Positions 11,438-24,200 of a stretch of DNA of 64,000 nt are shown piece by piece. The stretch lies in the NCBI GenBank assembly GCA_963210315.1, contig OY723266.1, forward strand, positions 868,001 to 932,000. The letters are read 5' to 3'. This DNA is from Rhynchopus euleeides. Its lineage: Eukaryota > Euglenozoa > Diplonemea > Diplonemida > Diplonemidae. The notes below the pieces were generated by a model, which was given only the letters and a program-made list of their open reading frames with translations, was not told the DNA's origin and did no database searches. A program made the translations under genes and the position numbers. Within the stretch, counting starts at the first letter, position 1, and each line of letters opens with the position of its first letter.

Positions 11438-14400
11438 TCACATGGTGCTCGGGATGATCGTCTTCGCCGCGTTCTTCGCTTGCATCTGTGCAGGGCAGTG
11501 GGGTGACGGAGTGCTTGATGTTCTGAAGGCCTCAAGTATGAATGAGAGCATCTCAAGCAACGTTACTGAAATGTTGTGTTCGCGTGCTGGTACCGCACCT
11601 GAAGAGGCGAGGGAACCAAACCTGCTGTCTATCTCAAAAGCAACCTCATCGGGGCCTTCTGCTCAGAACTGCAGATATATGGTTTTGCAAAGCGAAGACT
11701 CTCGTAGAAACACGTCCGATGCATGGCCCAGGCCCTTGCCCCCGCTCAACCCTGCAGGGTTGGCGGCGTTCGCACACACTGGCCTGTAGTCTGGTGGTAC
11801 AGATGTCAACATACCTTCCCGCCCGCAAGCGCGATGTCGGCGTTGTTGTGGAATGCAATCTCGCTGCTCTTCTTGTCGAGGCGGCTGCGCAGCATCGCCT
11901 CGAACTCTCCGCCGATCGGGTCGCGCACGCCAGGGGCGGTGTCGTTCAGCCACAGCGTCAGGCGCCACACCCACTTGAACTCGAGCTGCACACCGCAGAC
12001 GCGGTCCTGGTACCGCTGGAAGGTCTCGCCGACACACTTCACCATCAGCTCGGACCAAAGGTCGTCAACGTAGTCGGGGATCAGGTGCGCCACCCACTGC
12101 CCACCGGTCTTGTTGGCCTCGTCCTCCCACTTGGGCTCGATGCCCTCACGGAACAGGGCGTACGAGCAGCGCTCGCCCAGGCTGCTGGCAGGGGGCACGC
12201 GGTTGCACACAGCCCAGAACTTCGACGCATCAGCGACGGTGACCAGCTGCTTGGGCTGCACCCAGCCACCCGCGTCGCTCGCGCTCGCCTTCGTCCCTGT
12301 GTACCACAGCACCCAACGGGAGGTGAAGTCCTTCTTGTCGGACTTCCGCACGGAGGCGATGTTCATCTCGCGGCGCGCCTCGCGCCTGCGCTCCTCCTCC
12401 TGCTCCTTCTCGCGGCGCTCACGCTCCATGCGCTCCAGACGCTCCTGCTCCACACGCGCCTTCTCCTCACGCTCGCGCTCCTGACGCTCCTCCTCCTCCT
12501 GCAGGGTCCTGTCGTACGCCTCCAGGTCGAAGTCGACGTCAGCAACAGCCTCGTTGTCAGGCTTGATGGAGAGCAGCGCCTTGAGCTGCCCGAGGAACTC
12601 ACGCCGGTCCCTCGAAGTCTCGATGGCGATGGCGGATGTGACGTAGGCGGTGGACGCGGGGTCCTTGGTAAGGTGGATGAGAGACACGTTTGTCTTCACA
12701 TTCTCACACCCGGCCGCAGTGAGGGCCGTGATGCAGGGCGCGGTGGAGGCGAGCGGGGAGTTGCTGATGAGGACGAACACGTCACGCACGAAGTCAAGCA
12801 CCGGGGTGCAGATCACCCGCATCACAACGTCGTCCTCAATCTGCGCCATGCGCATGTTGCTGTTCTTCGACAGCATCTTGGACACATCACGCTGCAGCTT
12901 CGCTGCGTCGCGCACCCGCTGCAGCGACTCGGTGTAGGGCTCCTCAAGAGAGTCGATCTTGAGGAACTTGAAGGTCACCTCATCCAGCATGCTCTCAATC
13001 ACAATGTCGCTGACTGCAGACACCTCCGTGACCGTCCCGTTGATGCTGAAGGAGTGCAGCACCTGCCCCATCTGCTCCTGCATGACGCGGGGCTCGGTGT
13101 GGAAGAGGTGCACCTTGCCGTCCACCTCACGGAACAGGTTGGAGAGCTGCGTGGGGTCGTAATCCCGCTTCGACACCTCCACGGTGTCGTACTTCTTCCT
13201 CTCCTCCTCCTCGCGGATACGCGCCTCCTCCTCGAGGCGCTGCTGCGTCGCCTCCTCGGCGGCCACCCGCCCCTCGGCCTCCTGGGTCTCAAGGGCCTGC
13301 GCCGCCTGCGCCTCCTCCTCCTGCAGGACAGCCGCCTGCTTCTCCTGCTCAGCCACCAGCGCGGCCAGCGCCTCCTGGTCCTGCTTCTTCTTCGCCACCT
13401 CCCATGCGGCACGCCTCTTCTGCTCCTCCGCCTGCCTGTTCGCGGCACCCGCCTCGCGCTTCATGCCACCACCGGGCTTCCACTTCTTCTCACCAGCGTG
13501 GTGCAGCCCCGTGAAGGCCTCAGGGTCTGTGTGAGAGGGGGGGTTGGTGTGTGTTAGGTCCGTTTGTGTCCCTAAAAGATGAGCGAAAGAAACACCCCCG
13601 ATTTTGTGATTTTCCTTTTGGTATCGACGGCATCCAAACTGGAGTGTCCGTATTTTGTATTTTTCCAAAGCGCGGGAAAGGAACTACGCACTAAGTCGTG
13701 ATTAGGCGGTGGGAAAGCAATACGATGTAGAAAAAAGGCAGCACTAACACAGTTCGAAGATCGCAGCGTGCCGACATACCCTTCTTCTCACCCTCGACCA
13801 CAGGCTTCGCCTGCTGCTGAGCGGGCGGCACAGGGGTAGCCTTGGGGTGCGGCTGGTGCGGTTGCCGGGTGTGCTGCGCGTGCTGCTGGTGAGGCGCGTG
13901 CACCGCAGGCTGGTGCGGGTGGGGGTGCTGCGGCTGGTGCTGTTGCGCGTGGTGCGGCTGGTGGTGCTGGTGCTGGTGGTGGTGCTGATGCTGATGCTGG
14001 TGCTGGTGGTGGTGGTGGTGGTGGTGGTGGTGCGGCTGGTGGGCGTGGTGGTTGTTCTGCTGCTGGGGGTGCGCGCGCTTGCCAGCGGGGTAGTACTGCT
14101 CGTACTGCACGTGCTGCATCTCAGCCTGGTACTGAGGGCGGGCGTGCTGCGCGTGCTGCGCATGGTGCTGCTGCGCCTGCTGCGCGTGGTGAGCAGGGTG
14201 CCCAGGCTGGGCCTGCGCGTGGTGCGCCGCGTGGTGGTGGGGGTGGTGGTGGCCGGGGTGGTGGTGCCCGGGGTGATGGTGGTGGTGGTGGTGGTGGTGC
14301 TGGTGCTGCTGCACGTAGCCGTAGCCGTGGGGGTAGTACCCCACGTTCTGCTGGGGCACCGGCTGCGCCTGCGGCTGGTTCACGCTCGGCGCCTTACCCC

Positions 14401-14458
14401 ATCCCTTCCTCGTCTCCGGTTCGAACTCCTTTGCCTCGGCACTCAGCTCCCCAGCCAT
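11438..14458 (-). CDS. PAM2 - His-rich - coiled-coil - eIF4E fusion, cap-binding translation factor
   Basis: Three exons (14458-13780, 13526-11815, 11485-11438) give an 812-residue protein. Both introns are GTATGT...CAG and keep the frame. Residues 5-14, LSAEAKEFEP, match the PAM2 motif that binds the MLLE domain of poly(A)-binding protein. A Gln/His-rich region follows (about 50-200), then a coiled coil (about 250-340), a region of unknown fold, and a second charged helix (about 560-620). The C-terminus (about 627-812) is an eIF4E domain. It keeps the cap-stacking Trp pair (W648 and W693, the latter in KWEDE with E694), FW at about 664 and the RYQDRVCG strand, and the small last exon restores the canonical C-terminus. 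Normal eIF4E is about 200 residues, so this is a fourfold larger fusion. The segment RDYDPTQLSNLF (about 350) resembles an eIF4E-binding YxxxxL motif, but the hydrophobic last position is Ser. A pyrimidine-CAG site lies at 14500. Confidence 0.85.
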
Positions 14459-14675
14459 GATCGGGGGGAGGGGGGGGGAGGGGGTGATGATGACAGATCC
14501 TGCAGGGGGGACTGGTGTGAAGAGCACAGCAAGACATGCAACCCACCCTCTCTGAACGCGCCGCACGGCGGGGGAAACCAATAAAACACTGTGGGGTGGG
14601 TTGAGGGCTGGCACCAGGTCGTACAGTCGGGCACTTCACAATACAATCTATGCAACACTGAAGGCAAGAGCGCAC

Positions 14676-17600
14676 CTAATTCCCATCAACTTGTGTTACA
14701 AACCCCCAGGAAAGGGAGTTGCGGTGTGCAACATACAGGGACGAGAACAAAGCAGCAGAGTACAGTGGAATTGGGATTGGGCACTGCGGCACCAGACCTG
14801 TGCCAAGCTGGTCCACCGTGCATGGCTCGGTGTCGGGTCCGATGAGGATTGTCAGCAGCGATGTGGGCGAGCCAGGGACAACGGGCTGCGCTGCCATGTT
14901 GTTGAGCAGCTTCAGCACACCAGACACCTCTGCCTGCACCATGGTCGGGCTGTCGGTAACACCCAGCACCTCACAGAAGACTGCGCTGGCGAGAACGCAC
15001 CCACGCGTCTGCCCGCAGTAGTATATCTGGATGCGCTCGTAGCTCCCCTTGAACTTTGCGAGGAACGAATGCGCCGTGGCGCGCACCTGCCCCTCCTCCT
15101 CCTCGTCGTCACCGTCCCCACCGCGCGACTTCACAAGCAGCACGTCCAGCGGCACGATGCCTGGTTGGGTATAGGTTGATGCATGGCTGGCCGCACCCCT
15201 CCCCCGACGAACCACAGTCACGATTCCCCCCACCCCCCCCCCCCCAAAGAAACACACACAGCAGAGCGAGAGCCGAGAGACCACTATTTGCAGCAACGAG
15301 GGACACCCCACCCCACCCCACCCCACCCCACCACCCCTGCCATACCTTCGAACAGATCCGCAGATGCCACCTCCGAGGGAAGGCTCTTCATGCTTGCCCC
15401 TGGGGACGGCTGCGCCGTTGTGACGGATGGACGCCGGCCTGCCGTGCCACCCCCCTTCCTATGCGGTGTGCCCGCTGCACTGGGCGGGATCCTCGCCGCT
15501 GGGCTGGGCGACCCGACGCTGGAGTGCGGGCGCCCGATCCCCGAGGCGCCGCCGAGCTGCGGTGCAGCCCGCTTCCCCTTGCGCGGGGTTGACTTGTCAC
15601 CCTGGATCAGCACCGGGCGTGGGGGAGGCGGGGACTGGTGCTCGTAGCTCTCCCGACGCGCCTTTGTCGTGGGCTGGACAGACGCTGCGATGGACACGCT
15701 CGGTGGGACATATTGCGGCACCCCGGCCAGGTACGCGCGGGGCGGGGACCCCGGCCCCACCATCGGGTATGCCCCGCACTCATTCATGCGAACGCGCGTG
15801 CGGTACGTCGGAGGGGGGCCCGGAGGGGAGGCGTACTCCAGGTAGAGGTAGGGCTCGGGGGAGGGCTCGCCCTCGCAGTTGCATGACTTGAACCGCTCGT
15901 TGTTGAGGCGGATCTCGTTGCAGCGGCGCAGGATGGACATCCACTCCGCACGCTCGGAGGAGGAGGTGCAGCAGAGCTTGATGCGCTGCCTGCTGTAGGT
16001 CTCCAGCATGAACCCGAATGACTCATACTTCCCTGAAAGGTGGTGAGGGGGGTGGGGTGGGATAGGGCATTTCAACTCCTGTTAGGGCAATGCCGTGCAT
16101 CCCATACAGCTGACCAGAGCTGCAGGGGCGGCTGCCCCTAGCTTGCCTGAAGCCACATTTTTCAAAGCGCTATTTTCTCTCTCGCTCTGCATGGAGGACT
16201 ACGCCCCCCCACCCGCCTCCAGTTTTGAGGACTGGACCCCAACCCACGCCGCTGTGTCCCCCCGCCCTGTATCCCGCCCCCCTCCCCCCCTCCCCCCCCC
16301 CGACCCACGCCTAAGCATACCTGTTGGTGGGTGGTTTCCCTGCGCCGCATCCTGGAAGGACTCGAGCTCCACCCGCGCAATGGACTCCACCCTGAGCACC
16401 GTCTTGAAGCTCCCGGTGCTGCCCCACTCAGCCTCGATGCCCGGGTCGCCCGAGGCAGACATGCGCAGCACCCCATCCCTGATGACGAAAAACCTCCGCT
16501 GCCAGGAGACGAACATCCCGGTCGACTTATACAGCCAACCCCAGTAGGACGGGTATATCCCGCGGTACTTTGTCTCCTGCGGGTCGGTCCCATCGAGGCT
16601 CACGCTCTGCTCCTCCAGCTCTGCGGGGTCGTCAGCGGGTTCGGCACTCCAGTGCGGAGCGTAGCGTTGGAGGACAAAGCAGAGGAGCTCTTGCAGCTGT
16701 TGGTACATTATGAAGAACCGCCCTGCATCCTGCTGCGTCTGCACCAGCTCATCGAGGTAGAGCAGCGACTCCTTCGCAATGTTGATGGCGGTGGTGCCGC
16801 CCTGCTGCCCCATCACCAGCAGGTTGCTCTCCAGCTCCAGCGACTTGACAGCGAAGTCCTCCTTGCAGGTCTCGACCTCCCCCTGCAGCGTCTCCACCAG
16901 GGCACGGAGGCGCTCCCTCTCCTCCTGCTGCCGCACGTCGTCGTCCTCCTTGCCCTGCGCCGCCTGCAGCGCATCCTCGAGCTGCTCGCGCAGCGACGCA
17001 ACCTCCTCCTGCAGGGAAGCGATGTGCTGGCTGGCGGTGAGCCCCCCCGACTGCTCGTCCAGCGTCGCCTCGTCTTGGTCGTTGCCCTGGTCCTGCGGTG
17101 TCTCCTGCGGCGCCTCCTGAGGGGCCTGCTCGGGGGAGGGCTGCGGGGCTGGCTCGACCACCACCTGCTTGTCGATGATGACGTGGAGGTGGTGTGCCTC
17201 GCCCAGGGCCTCGAGGAGCAGCTCGTTGCGTGTCTCGAGCTCCTCGAGGTAGAAGGCGAGGGATTCGGCCTCGTCGTCGCGGGCCTGCTTCTCCTCGCGG
17301 CGCTGGTGTTCGGAGGAGGAGATGGCCTCGGAGAGGCGCTCCCCAGCCTCCTGCAGCTCGTGGCGTGACTCTTTGCGCATCTCGTTGTTCTTCTTCTCCA
17401 GCTCCTCCAGCGCCTCCTGGTGTGCGAGGGACATGACGCGCATTCGCTCTTCATAGTCTGCGCGTGCCTCGTCCATGGCTTGTTGGTCAGCCTCTGCAGC
17501 GCGGCGGGCCTTCTCCAGCTTCTTCTGGAACTGCTGCTCCTGCATGCAGTAGTGGTCGCGCTCCCCGGTTAAGTGGTCGTACATTGTCTCCAGCTGGATC

Positions 17601-18373
17601 TGCAGGTGAAGCTTCTCAATCCCGGCGAACGCCTCAATCTGCTGCATCAGGATGTCCTTCCGTGCAGAGGTCTCCAGCTGCTGCCCGATGAGGATGCCTG
17701 GAGGAAGAGGGGTGTGGTGGTGTGGGTGGTGTTGCCGCAGCAAGAGTGGAGTGGCAACACACATGGAGGCGTTGTGATCCGCTGCCACACGCCGCACACA
17801 ACCCGGAGTGTTCGGGAGCACCGCACCGTGATATAGAAACAAGGCATGGGGTCTTGCCCCGACAGTGCCACACAGAGATGGGTCAGAACAGGGCACGGCT
17901 GGTCACAACACAACGCGCGACTGCAGGCACAACATACCAGCGCGGTCCAGCTGCTGCCGCATCGCGCCTGACTGGGGTGCAAGGGCGGAGGTGTCATGCC
18001 CGTGGGCATGATGTGGCGGGGATGCAATGTGCGGGAGCCCACCCGCACCCGCGCGTGCCCCCTCGGCGCGCTGCCCCGCAAGGTCGATGCCGTGCTGCAG
18101 CCTTGCGATGACGGAGTTGAGTATCACCTTCTCCTCGTCGCCCAGGGCTGAGTAGGTCGCGGTGCCGCGCGACTCCGCCCCCGGGCTCACGCTGGTCTCC
18201 CTGAAGTCACGCGGCGGCGTCCCGCCCTCCTGCTGCTGCTCCCACATGCGCCCCTCGTGCAGGTGTGCCGCAGGGGGCGGGGGCTGCACCTCGCCCCTCC
18301 TCCCATCGTGCTCGTAGTCTGTGAACTGCACGCTGGGGTTGTACGGGTTGCCCAGAGGGCCCCGCGGCTGCAT
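14676..18373 (-). CDS. Coiled-coil protein with a PH domain
   Basis: Four exons (18373-17938, 17697-16321, 16032-15346, 15160-14676) encode 994 residues. The three introns begin GTATGT, GTATGC and GTATGG, all in phase 1. A polar N-terminus is followed by a long coiled coil (about 150-480) with a Pro/Gln/Glu-rich break. A pleckstrin homology domain lies at about 528-643: it starts WGWLYKS, continues with WQRRFFVIRDGVL and ends with the hallmark Trp of the last helix in SERAEWMSIL. An intron falls inside the domain. The Pro/Ser-rich C-terminus contains a short conserved-looking segment (about 835-990). PH domains bind phosphoinositides or proteins, so a membrane or cytoskeletal scaffold is likely, but partners are unknown. 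A GTATGT near 14735 could end the last exon earlier, so the final ~20 residues are less certain. An upstream CAG lies at 18408. Confidence 0.78.
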
Positions 18374-20423
18374 CCCTCAAAAGACCCCCACGTCTCCCTA
18401 CGCTTCTCTGTGGGTTGAGGGCAGTGTGTGGTGTGGGTGCGAGGGTGTGATGTCGTGTGTTGAGCCGGGGCGGGGGTGGTGGAGTGTGGTTTGGGTTGTG
18501 AAAGGTGCAACATAAGCTGGCGCAAGCGATGCCAACTTTTTTAGGTGTTCTATTGATTGATCTTTTTGGCGACACTCTTCTCACAGTGTGCAGCCGCACT
18601 GAGACACGCCTTTCCGAGTGGAGACCCAGCACGGATCATAACCCACTGTGTGCACGGTGCATAGTGGTGACACATTGTGTTGTTGACATAACCAATCCTT
18701 AATCAAATCACCAGCTCACAGGGTATCTGGTCTGGCCTGGCTTGTGCCTGAGTCTTCCAGGTCTTGCAGCCTATATGCCTGCACTCAGGGGCCAAAGGCC
18801 TTATCCGGCCATAGCACAAAGAATGCCACACAGGTTTATTGCCACAAACGGCATACGTCGGCGGGGCAAGGGATAGTATGTGTAAGGGGGGGACAAACAC
18901 TGTACACAGTACAAAATCAAAACACGGCGAATACGCGGGCAGGACACTGCCCCCTCCAATATGCTAAGGGCACAGCAAATACAGCAGGGCAACAGAAAAT
19001 GCGAAAACGCTGCAGAGCCCTCCACAGGACATGGGACACGGTAGGATACTATAACAAGAGCCGATGCAAGCACACACACCAGGAGGTGCAGACGGGGGAG
19101 CTGCCTGCCAGCAAGCAGGCAACAAATATTAAAACACGCCCAAACATCATCCTCCTGTGTGGTCTGGCAACAACAAGGAGGGCTTGCACAGCGAAGCGAT
19201 ACAGAGGCACGGCAGTGTTGCGACGTGCAGCGTACGGCAGCAGCCTCCAAACTGACGACCCGGGCTACAGGAGGGTGTGGGGGTGGGGGCTGAGTGGGGG
19301 AGCCGCAGCGGCGGTCAGCTGCCAGACGGTGCCATGGCGGGGGGATGGGCAGCGTCGTTGCAGCGGCAGGCAGGGGTGTGCGGCCTGCCGGGTTTGCCGC
19401 CCGTTGGAGGCAGGGCCGCAGGCTCGCCAGCCTGGGTCTCCACATTACACCCCCAGCTCTGGGTGTGTGCCCCAGCCCCAACCATCCCTGTCCTCTTGCA
19501 GGTCGCTCAGTTTTTTCCCCTCTTTGCAACCCCACAGCAATACGATACCTTTTTGCACAGAATATTTTTTTTGGGGGGGAAGCGGGGGGTGGAGGGGGGG
19601 GCGTGCGTTTCTTACGTTCAGACGGTTTGTGTGTTATACTCCCCCGCTTGGTCGATATTCTTTCGCAGGCAAAGCTGCATATCCCATTCCCCGCTCTGCA
19701 TGTGTCGGCACGGCACGCCAGCCTTTGATTTGGGAGCGCCTCTGAATTTGACGCAGCGCTGTTGTATGCGCGTGGGATGACCAAAATTTGTTTCACGTTT
19801 CACGTTTCCAACGGGAGAAGGGGGGGAGAGGAGGTTTTGGGGCGAAAAAAAACTCCCGCCTATGTGTTTGTGCCCTGTGACCAAGAAAAACATGGATGAA
19901 TGGATTCTCGCGTTCTCTCTGATACGCCGACAGGAAGACACACAGAGAACCCCCCGACGCGACAGGAAAGTCACAGAAACGGGGCATGTGTGGGTGGGTC
20001 AGAAGGTGCACAGCTCGATTTTCCTTTGTGCTGCCTCTGCACGCTGTGAACCAAACTGAAGTGCGGCACTGCCCGCTATACGTCTTGAGTTGCTGACGGA
20101 TTCTACCGCCCCACCCTACCGACAAGGTGTGGAGGGAGGGGGTCAAACGGTGCACTTTCACCGTACAAGATTGCTATCATATTGCTAGTCAGAACACCTG
20201 AAGGGTTTTGGGGTTACTGTGGGCACAAATATCAGGCTGGATACGCGCGCTTTGAGTCGTTTTCAGCCAGAATCCCTCGCCGCCCGAACAGCTCGGTGCA
20301 GACACCCTCTGTTCGGGATTTAATAACGGGCAGGTTTGTTTTGGCAACTAACGCCCGGACGGAAAACATAAAACGCAACGCTCGAGCGTGCCGATGGTGG
20401 GTCGGGGCGGGCGGGGCGGGGGA
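18374..20423. other. Intergenic, no gene recognised
   Basis: Two kilobases without a convincing gene. Long open frames exist on both strands at about 18744-19796, but they overlap and have arbitrary composition and no domain, so both look non-coding. TTTCACG words repeat near 19790-19810. The right end is presumably the 3' UTR of the cold-shock protein gene. Confidence 0.45.
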
Positions 20424-22965
20424 TCAGTAACGGCGGCCATAGCACCGGCCACCCCGGTTACGATCATCGCGCTCGCGATCCATCCCACGGTTACGGTTGC
20501 GGTCGAAGTCACGCTCACGGTTCCTCCCGCCACTGCCATAGTCCCGTCCCGGGACACCACGGTCACGCTCGTCACGGTTGAAGTTGTCCCTCACACGGTC
20601 GCGCTGCTGCATGTGCCCCTGCCCCTCCTGCTGCTGCTGCTGCTGCTGGGGCTGCGCCTGCCCGCCCTGCTGTGGTGCGAGCTGTGCCAGTGCTTGGGCC
20701 GCGGCGGGATCGCTTGCGAGTTGCATGAGAGCGGCAAGGACCTCCTGTCAGTGGTGGGTGTGTGTGTGGCAGGCGACGGCTCACTTTTTACGAATACAGG
20801 AACCCGGTCAGTGTCAGAACGCGGGCAGCACTTTGATAAACAAAGACAACCACCGCATTAGGCTATGGGTTGGGTTGATGTTGCTTGTCTGGCTTTGCTC
20901 GAGTGCATGTGAGAGGCGAGGAGGCAGTGCAGCACACCCGCCATGCAGCACGTCATACAACACAACATGCACTGGAAGCGGACGTACGAAGCCAAACACC
21001 CCAAGCTCAAAACAACGAAACCTTTTCACTCTGCCTCCGGTCGATGGTCGACACCGAAATCCCCCCGGCGTGCGATCCGAGCACCTGAGCAGCGTGTTGC
21101 TGCCAGCCTTCCTGAACTTCAACAAGTTGCTGTCGGCTGCGATGCCGTACCTGAAGCACGTTGCTCAGACGAAGATACTGTCCGCCAACTATGACTGCCA
21201 CGGTCCGCGGTCTCAAGGTGCCGCGCAGAGGTATCCTGGGACCTCAGAGAAGTCCGGAAGGGACGGTGACGAATCCGGTGACGGCCAAACCCAGGGGATG
21301 AACATCGACGAGGAATAGCGACGTGCAAGGCGCTGCTCAACAGCTTGCTGGACGCCGATGTCGGAGAGGCAGGACTGCAGGCCTGATCACTGATGCGCTT
21401 GAGCGGTCGGAGGCTGGAGAAGCGCTCCCACATCGAGGCAACAAAATGGGTCTCAGCATCCTCGCCCCACCTGCCGCTTCTGCCACTCGTGCCTCACTAC
21501 CCGAATAAGATTATCCAGAACATGGCGTTGCACGAGCTGCACTGCCTGAGGGGACCGAGCTCTTTCGACCTGTGTGGGCTGCTGCGGATGAGTCAATCAG
21601 GGTGACGCTCGACCGTTACTAGAAGGAACACAACGCGGTCCGCAATCTTGTGCCCGAGTTCATCGCCTGCACCCCTGCCACCACCAACAGGGCGGATCCC
21701 GCTTTTGGCCCCCCTCCCCTCCCCGCCCTCTCTCTATTTGGGACCCTCGAACTAAGGGCTCGCCCTCAAGGCACCACCAACATCCCCCAACATACCTGCT
21801 GCTGGCCGGGCTGCTGCTGTTGTTGCTGCTGCTGCTGCTGCGGCATCTGCTGTCCCCCAAGCGACGCCAGCAGCTGCATCATCTGCTGCTCAGGCGTCGG
21901 CTGGGGCTGGGGCTGCAGCAACTGCATCAGCATGGCTGCCATCTGCTCGGCAGGCTGCTGCCCCTGCCCCTGCTGCTGCTGCTGCTGCTGGCGCTGCATC
22001 ATGTTGGGGAAGCCTGCCGCAGGGAACCCACCCATGGGCGCACGGCCTCCCATCAGCATCTGTGCCAGGTCGGGCGTCCCTGCAGCTGCACCGTCCAGGA
22101 CACGCACATTGCGTGCCTGCGGCATGCCCTTGTCGTTGATCTGCACCTCGAAGCTGATGCGCATGCCCTCCTCCAGCTCGCGACGCCCTGCGGTGTAGGT
22201 CACTTGGTTGCGGTGCACGAACACGTCACGCCCGAACTCGGCCATCGTCTCGGTGCAGGTGATGAAGCCGTAGCCCCCGTCACGCCCTTGAGCCGAGTTG
22301 AACATCTTCACAACCCCGAAGTACAGCTTCCCGGGCGCGTGGTGCGTCGACTTGTTGTTCGGCTCAGCGACTTGCGGCTGCGGCAGGTCCAGCCCGCGAG
22401 ACTCCACATCCTCCTCGGTGAGCGCCTTCACCTCCACAGCCTGTGCCTGCCCGTTGCTGCCCAGGCTGAGGCGGAACTCCAGCGCGGTGCCCGGGAGGAT
22501 GCCCTCGCGGAACTCAGAACCCCTCAGCTCGTTCTTGTGGACGAACACATCGCGTGACGACTGCGCCATCTCCTTCAGCTGCTTGCAGTCGATGAAACCG
22601 TAGTTGTCGCGTAATTGGGAGGCACGGAGGCGGCCGTAGTAGGAATGGCTCATGATGTCGTCAAGCTCTGTCTGTGACAGGCCATCAAGCAGGCCTCGGC
22701 GCTTCTTGGAGCGTTCTTCGCGCCTGCTGCCCCCTGCCCTCTGACCAGGCTTCGGGTTGGTTGACTCCTCGATCACCACATCTCTGGGCACAGGCTCACC
22801 CTCCCCGGCTGTCTCCTGCACCTGGACCTCGACCTCGACCTGCTGCTGCGGCTCGTCAGCAGGAACAGGCGCCGCCTGCTGCACCTCCCCTGCGATCAGA
22901 ACATCATCTTCAGTGTGGCAGTCCCCGAAATCCGCTTCGTTCACAATCGGGATATCGTCTTCCAT
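20424..22965 (-). CDS. Two-cold-shock-domain RNA-binding protein with Gln-rich and Arg-rich tails
   Basis: Two exons (22965-21796 and 20744-20424, phase 0) encode 496 residues. The donor is GTATGT and the acceptor TGACAG. After an acidic N-terminus there are two cold-shock domains: 111-182, with NYGFIDC and RDVFVHKN, and 215-291, with GYGFITC and RDVFVHRN. These are the RNP1- and RNP2-like strands that contact single-stranded RNA. A Met/Gln-rich stretch (about 305-390) and an Arg/Asp/Asn/Gly-rich tail (about 440-496) follow, both typical of ribonucleoprotein-granule proteins. Expected role: cytoplasmic mRNA binding, stability or translational control. The intron is 1,051 bp, much longer than the others here. 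A pyrimidine tract ending in AG at 22976 lies only 10 nt before the ATG, favouring trans-splicing or a 5' UTR intron. Confidence 0.85.
21080..21700 (+). pseudogene. Possible decayed coding fragment inside an intron, opposite strand
   Basis: Inside the long intron of the cold-shock gene the plus strand has protein-like composition in shifting frames, for example a Leu/Ala-rich stretch from about 21110 and a His/Leu-rich stretch from about 21390, each soon interrupted. This would fit a degraded insertion that lengthened the intron. No family is recognisable and the call is tentative. Confidence 0.25.
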
Positions 22966-24200
22966 AATGCGCCGCCTGGAGTGGGGAGAGGCGATGTGAT
23001 ATGCACGGCAAACAATCTCTGCACCTCGAGGGTGGGAACAGGATGAGAAACAGAGGAACTGCTGCAGGCAGTAATGTTCGGGGCGGAGGTGGGGCTTGGG
23101 GGTGGGTGGGGTGGACGTCCGGTATCGGCATAGCCTGTAGCACCGCACATTGGAACCAGTGATCTCCGCGCCGCGCATTGATCAACGCCCGACATGCATG
23201 TATGAATCATGTCAGTCACAAAGAAGAAGCCCGTAACAGGCACAAGAATCGAACGATGGGGCAAAAAATAGTCGCCCGAATGCAAAGGTGCGGGGAGCCA
23301 GGTAGCGGGGGGCCTCGATCAAGTTTGCACCCAGGTCGGCACAAAGCCTAGGCATGCCACGTGGTGACATGCCCAGCCTTGCATGTGCACTTCTTCCCGG
23401 AGTGATTACAGGGTCTTTCGAGTGCGACCCCCGTCCCAACGGCACACACGCACGGCACACGGCACGTTTCAGCGCCCATTAGAAGGGCGCTCACAACACA
23501 ACACGCACAACAACAATGCGAGAGTGCAGCAAATGCCCCTTATCCCCACTCCACCACAGGGACGGGGTGCGGACGCGCGGGGATGGGGATGATGTGACGC
23601 GGTGCCGCAGCAAATAGAAACCCCCGGGGCAGGAATGGGACACACATTCGCATCCCGGTTCTGCAGCAACCAGGGCAGTCAGCTGCGCCCGCTGCGGGCA
23701 GAACAGCCCTGGGTGGGCGAGAACCCCCGTTGAGTGCAGTGCACGGGGGAGGGGGCGCAGCGCACACACGGCTCTCGGTAGGAAAAGCTTAGTCGATGAT
23801 GCCATAGTCGTAGGATGCAAATGGGCGTGGGGCCGCTTCACCCTCCTTGCGACATTCAGGCTCGCGTGTGGAACACTGCATGCATGCAAAGGTGCACCAG
23901 CGCAGCACACTCGGGATTTATCTCGTCTAGGCCAGGACGGGAACAGCGGCTGCCCGCATAGGAAAACACAAACGGATATGGAGAAGGGTCAAAAGCGGGG
24001 ACACACAGGGCACACAAGCCTCTCTCGCGCCTGCAGCGACCCCCGAACGGGGCGTGCTGCAGGGGGGCTAAGGCCAGAGCGCGTCCGCGGGAAAAGTGTG
24101 GGGGTCGAGGAGAAAAGACATGACGGGCGGCAGGCACGACACACCATCAAATAATAACCAGCAAATGTGAATGTCATCGCCACAGGTGGGCTGACGCGCT
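22966..24200. other. Intergenic, no gene recognised
   Basis: No convincing gene. Minus-strand frames around 23490-23910 have biased composition. A short stretch ending ASYDYGIID and a stop near 23790 looks like a terminal exon, but I could not link it to an upstream exon with a GTATG donor. Confidence 0.4.

Noticed and set aside
11542..13557. 671-codon open frame on the plus strand
   Set aside because: It lies antisense to the eIF4E fusion exon, is Leu/Arg-rich from GC-rich codons, and lacks any domain. The minus strand has the recognisable eIF4E domain.
13847..14584. 245-codon Val/Leu-rich plus-strand frame
   Set aside because: It is the antisense of the His-repeat region of the eIF4E fusion.
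18744..19796. Overlapping ~330-codon frames on both strands
   Set aside because: Mutually antisense, no domain, no GTATG/AG structure and no acceptor-like site upstream.
23788..23870. Possible terminal exon ending ASYDYGIID
   Set aside because: Protein-like, but no donor with GTATG upstream joins it to a gene; could be chance.
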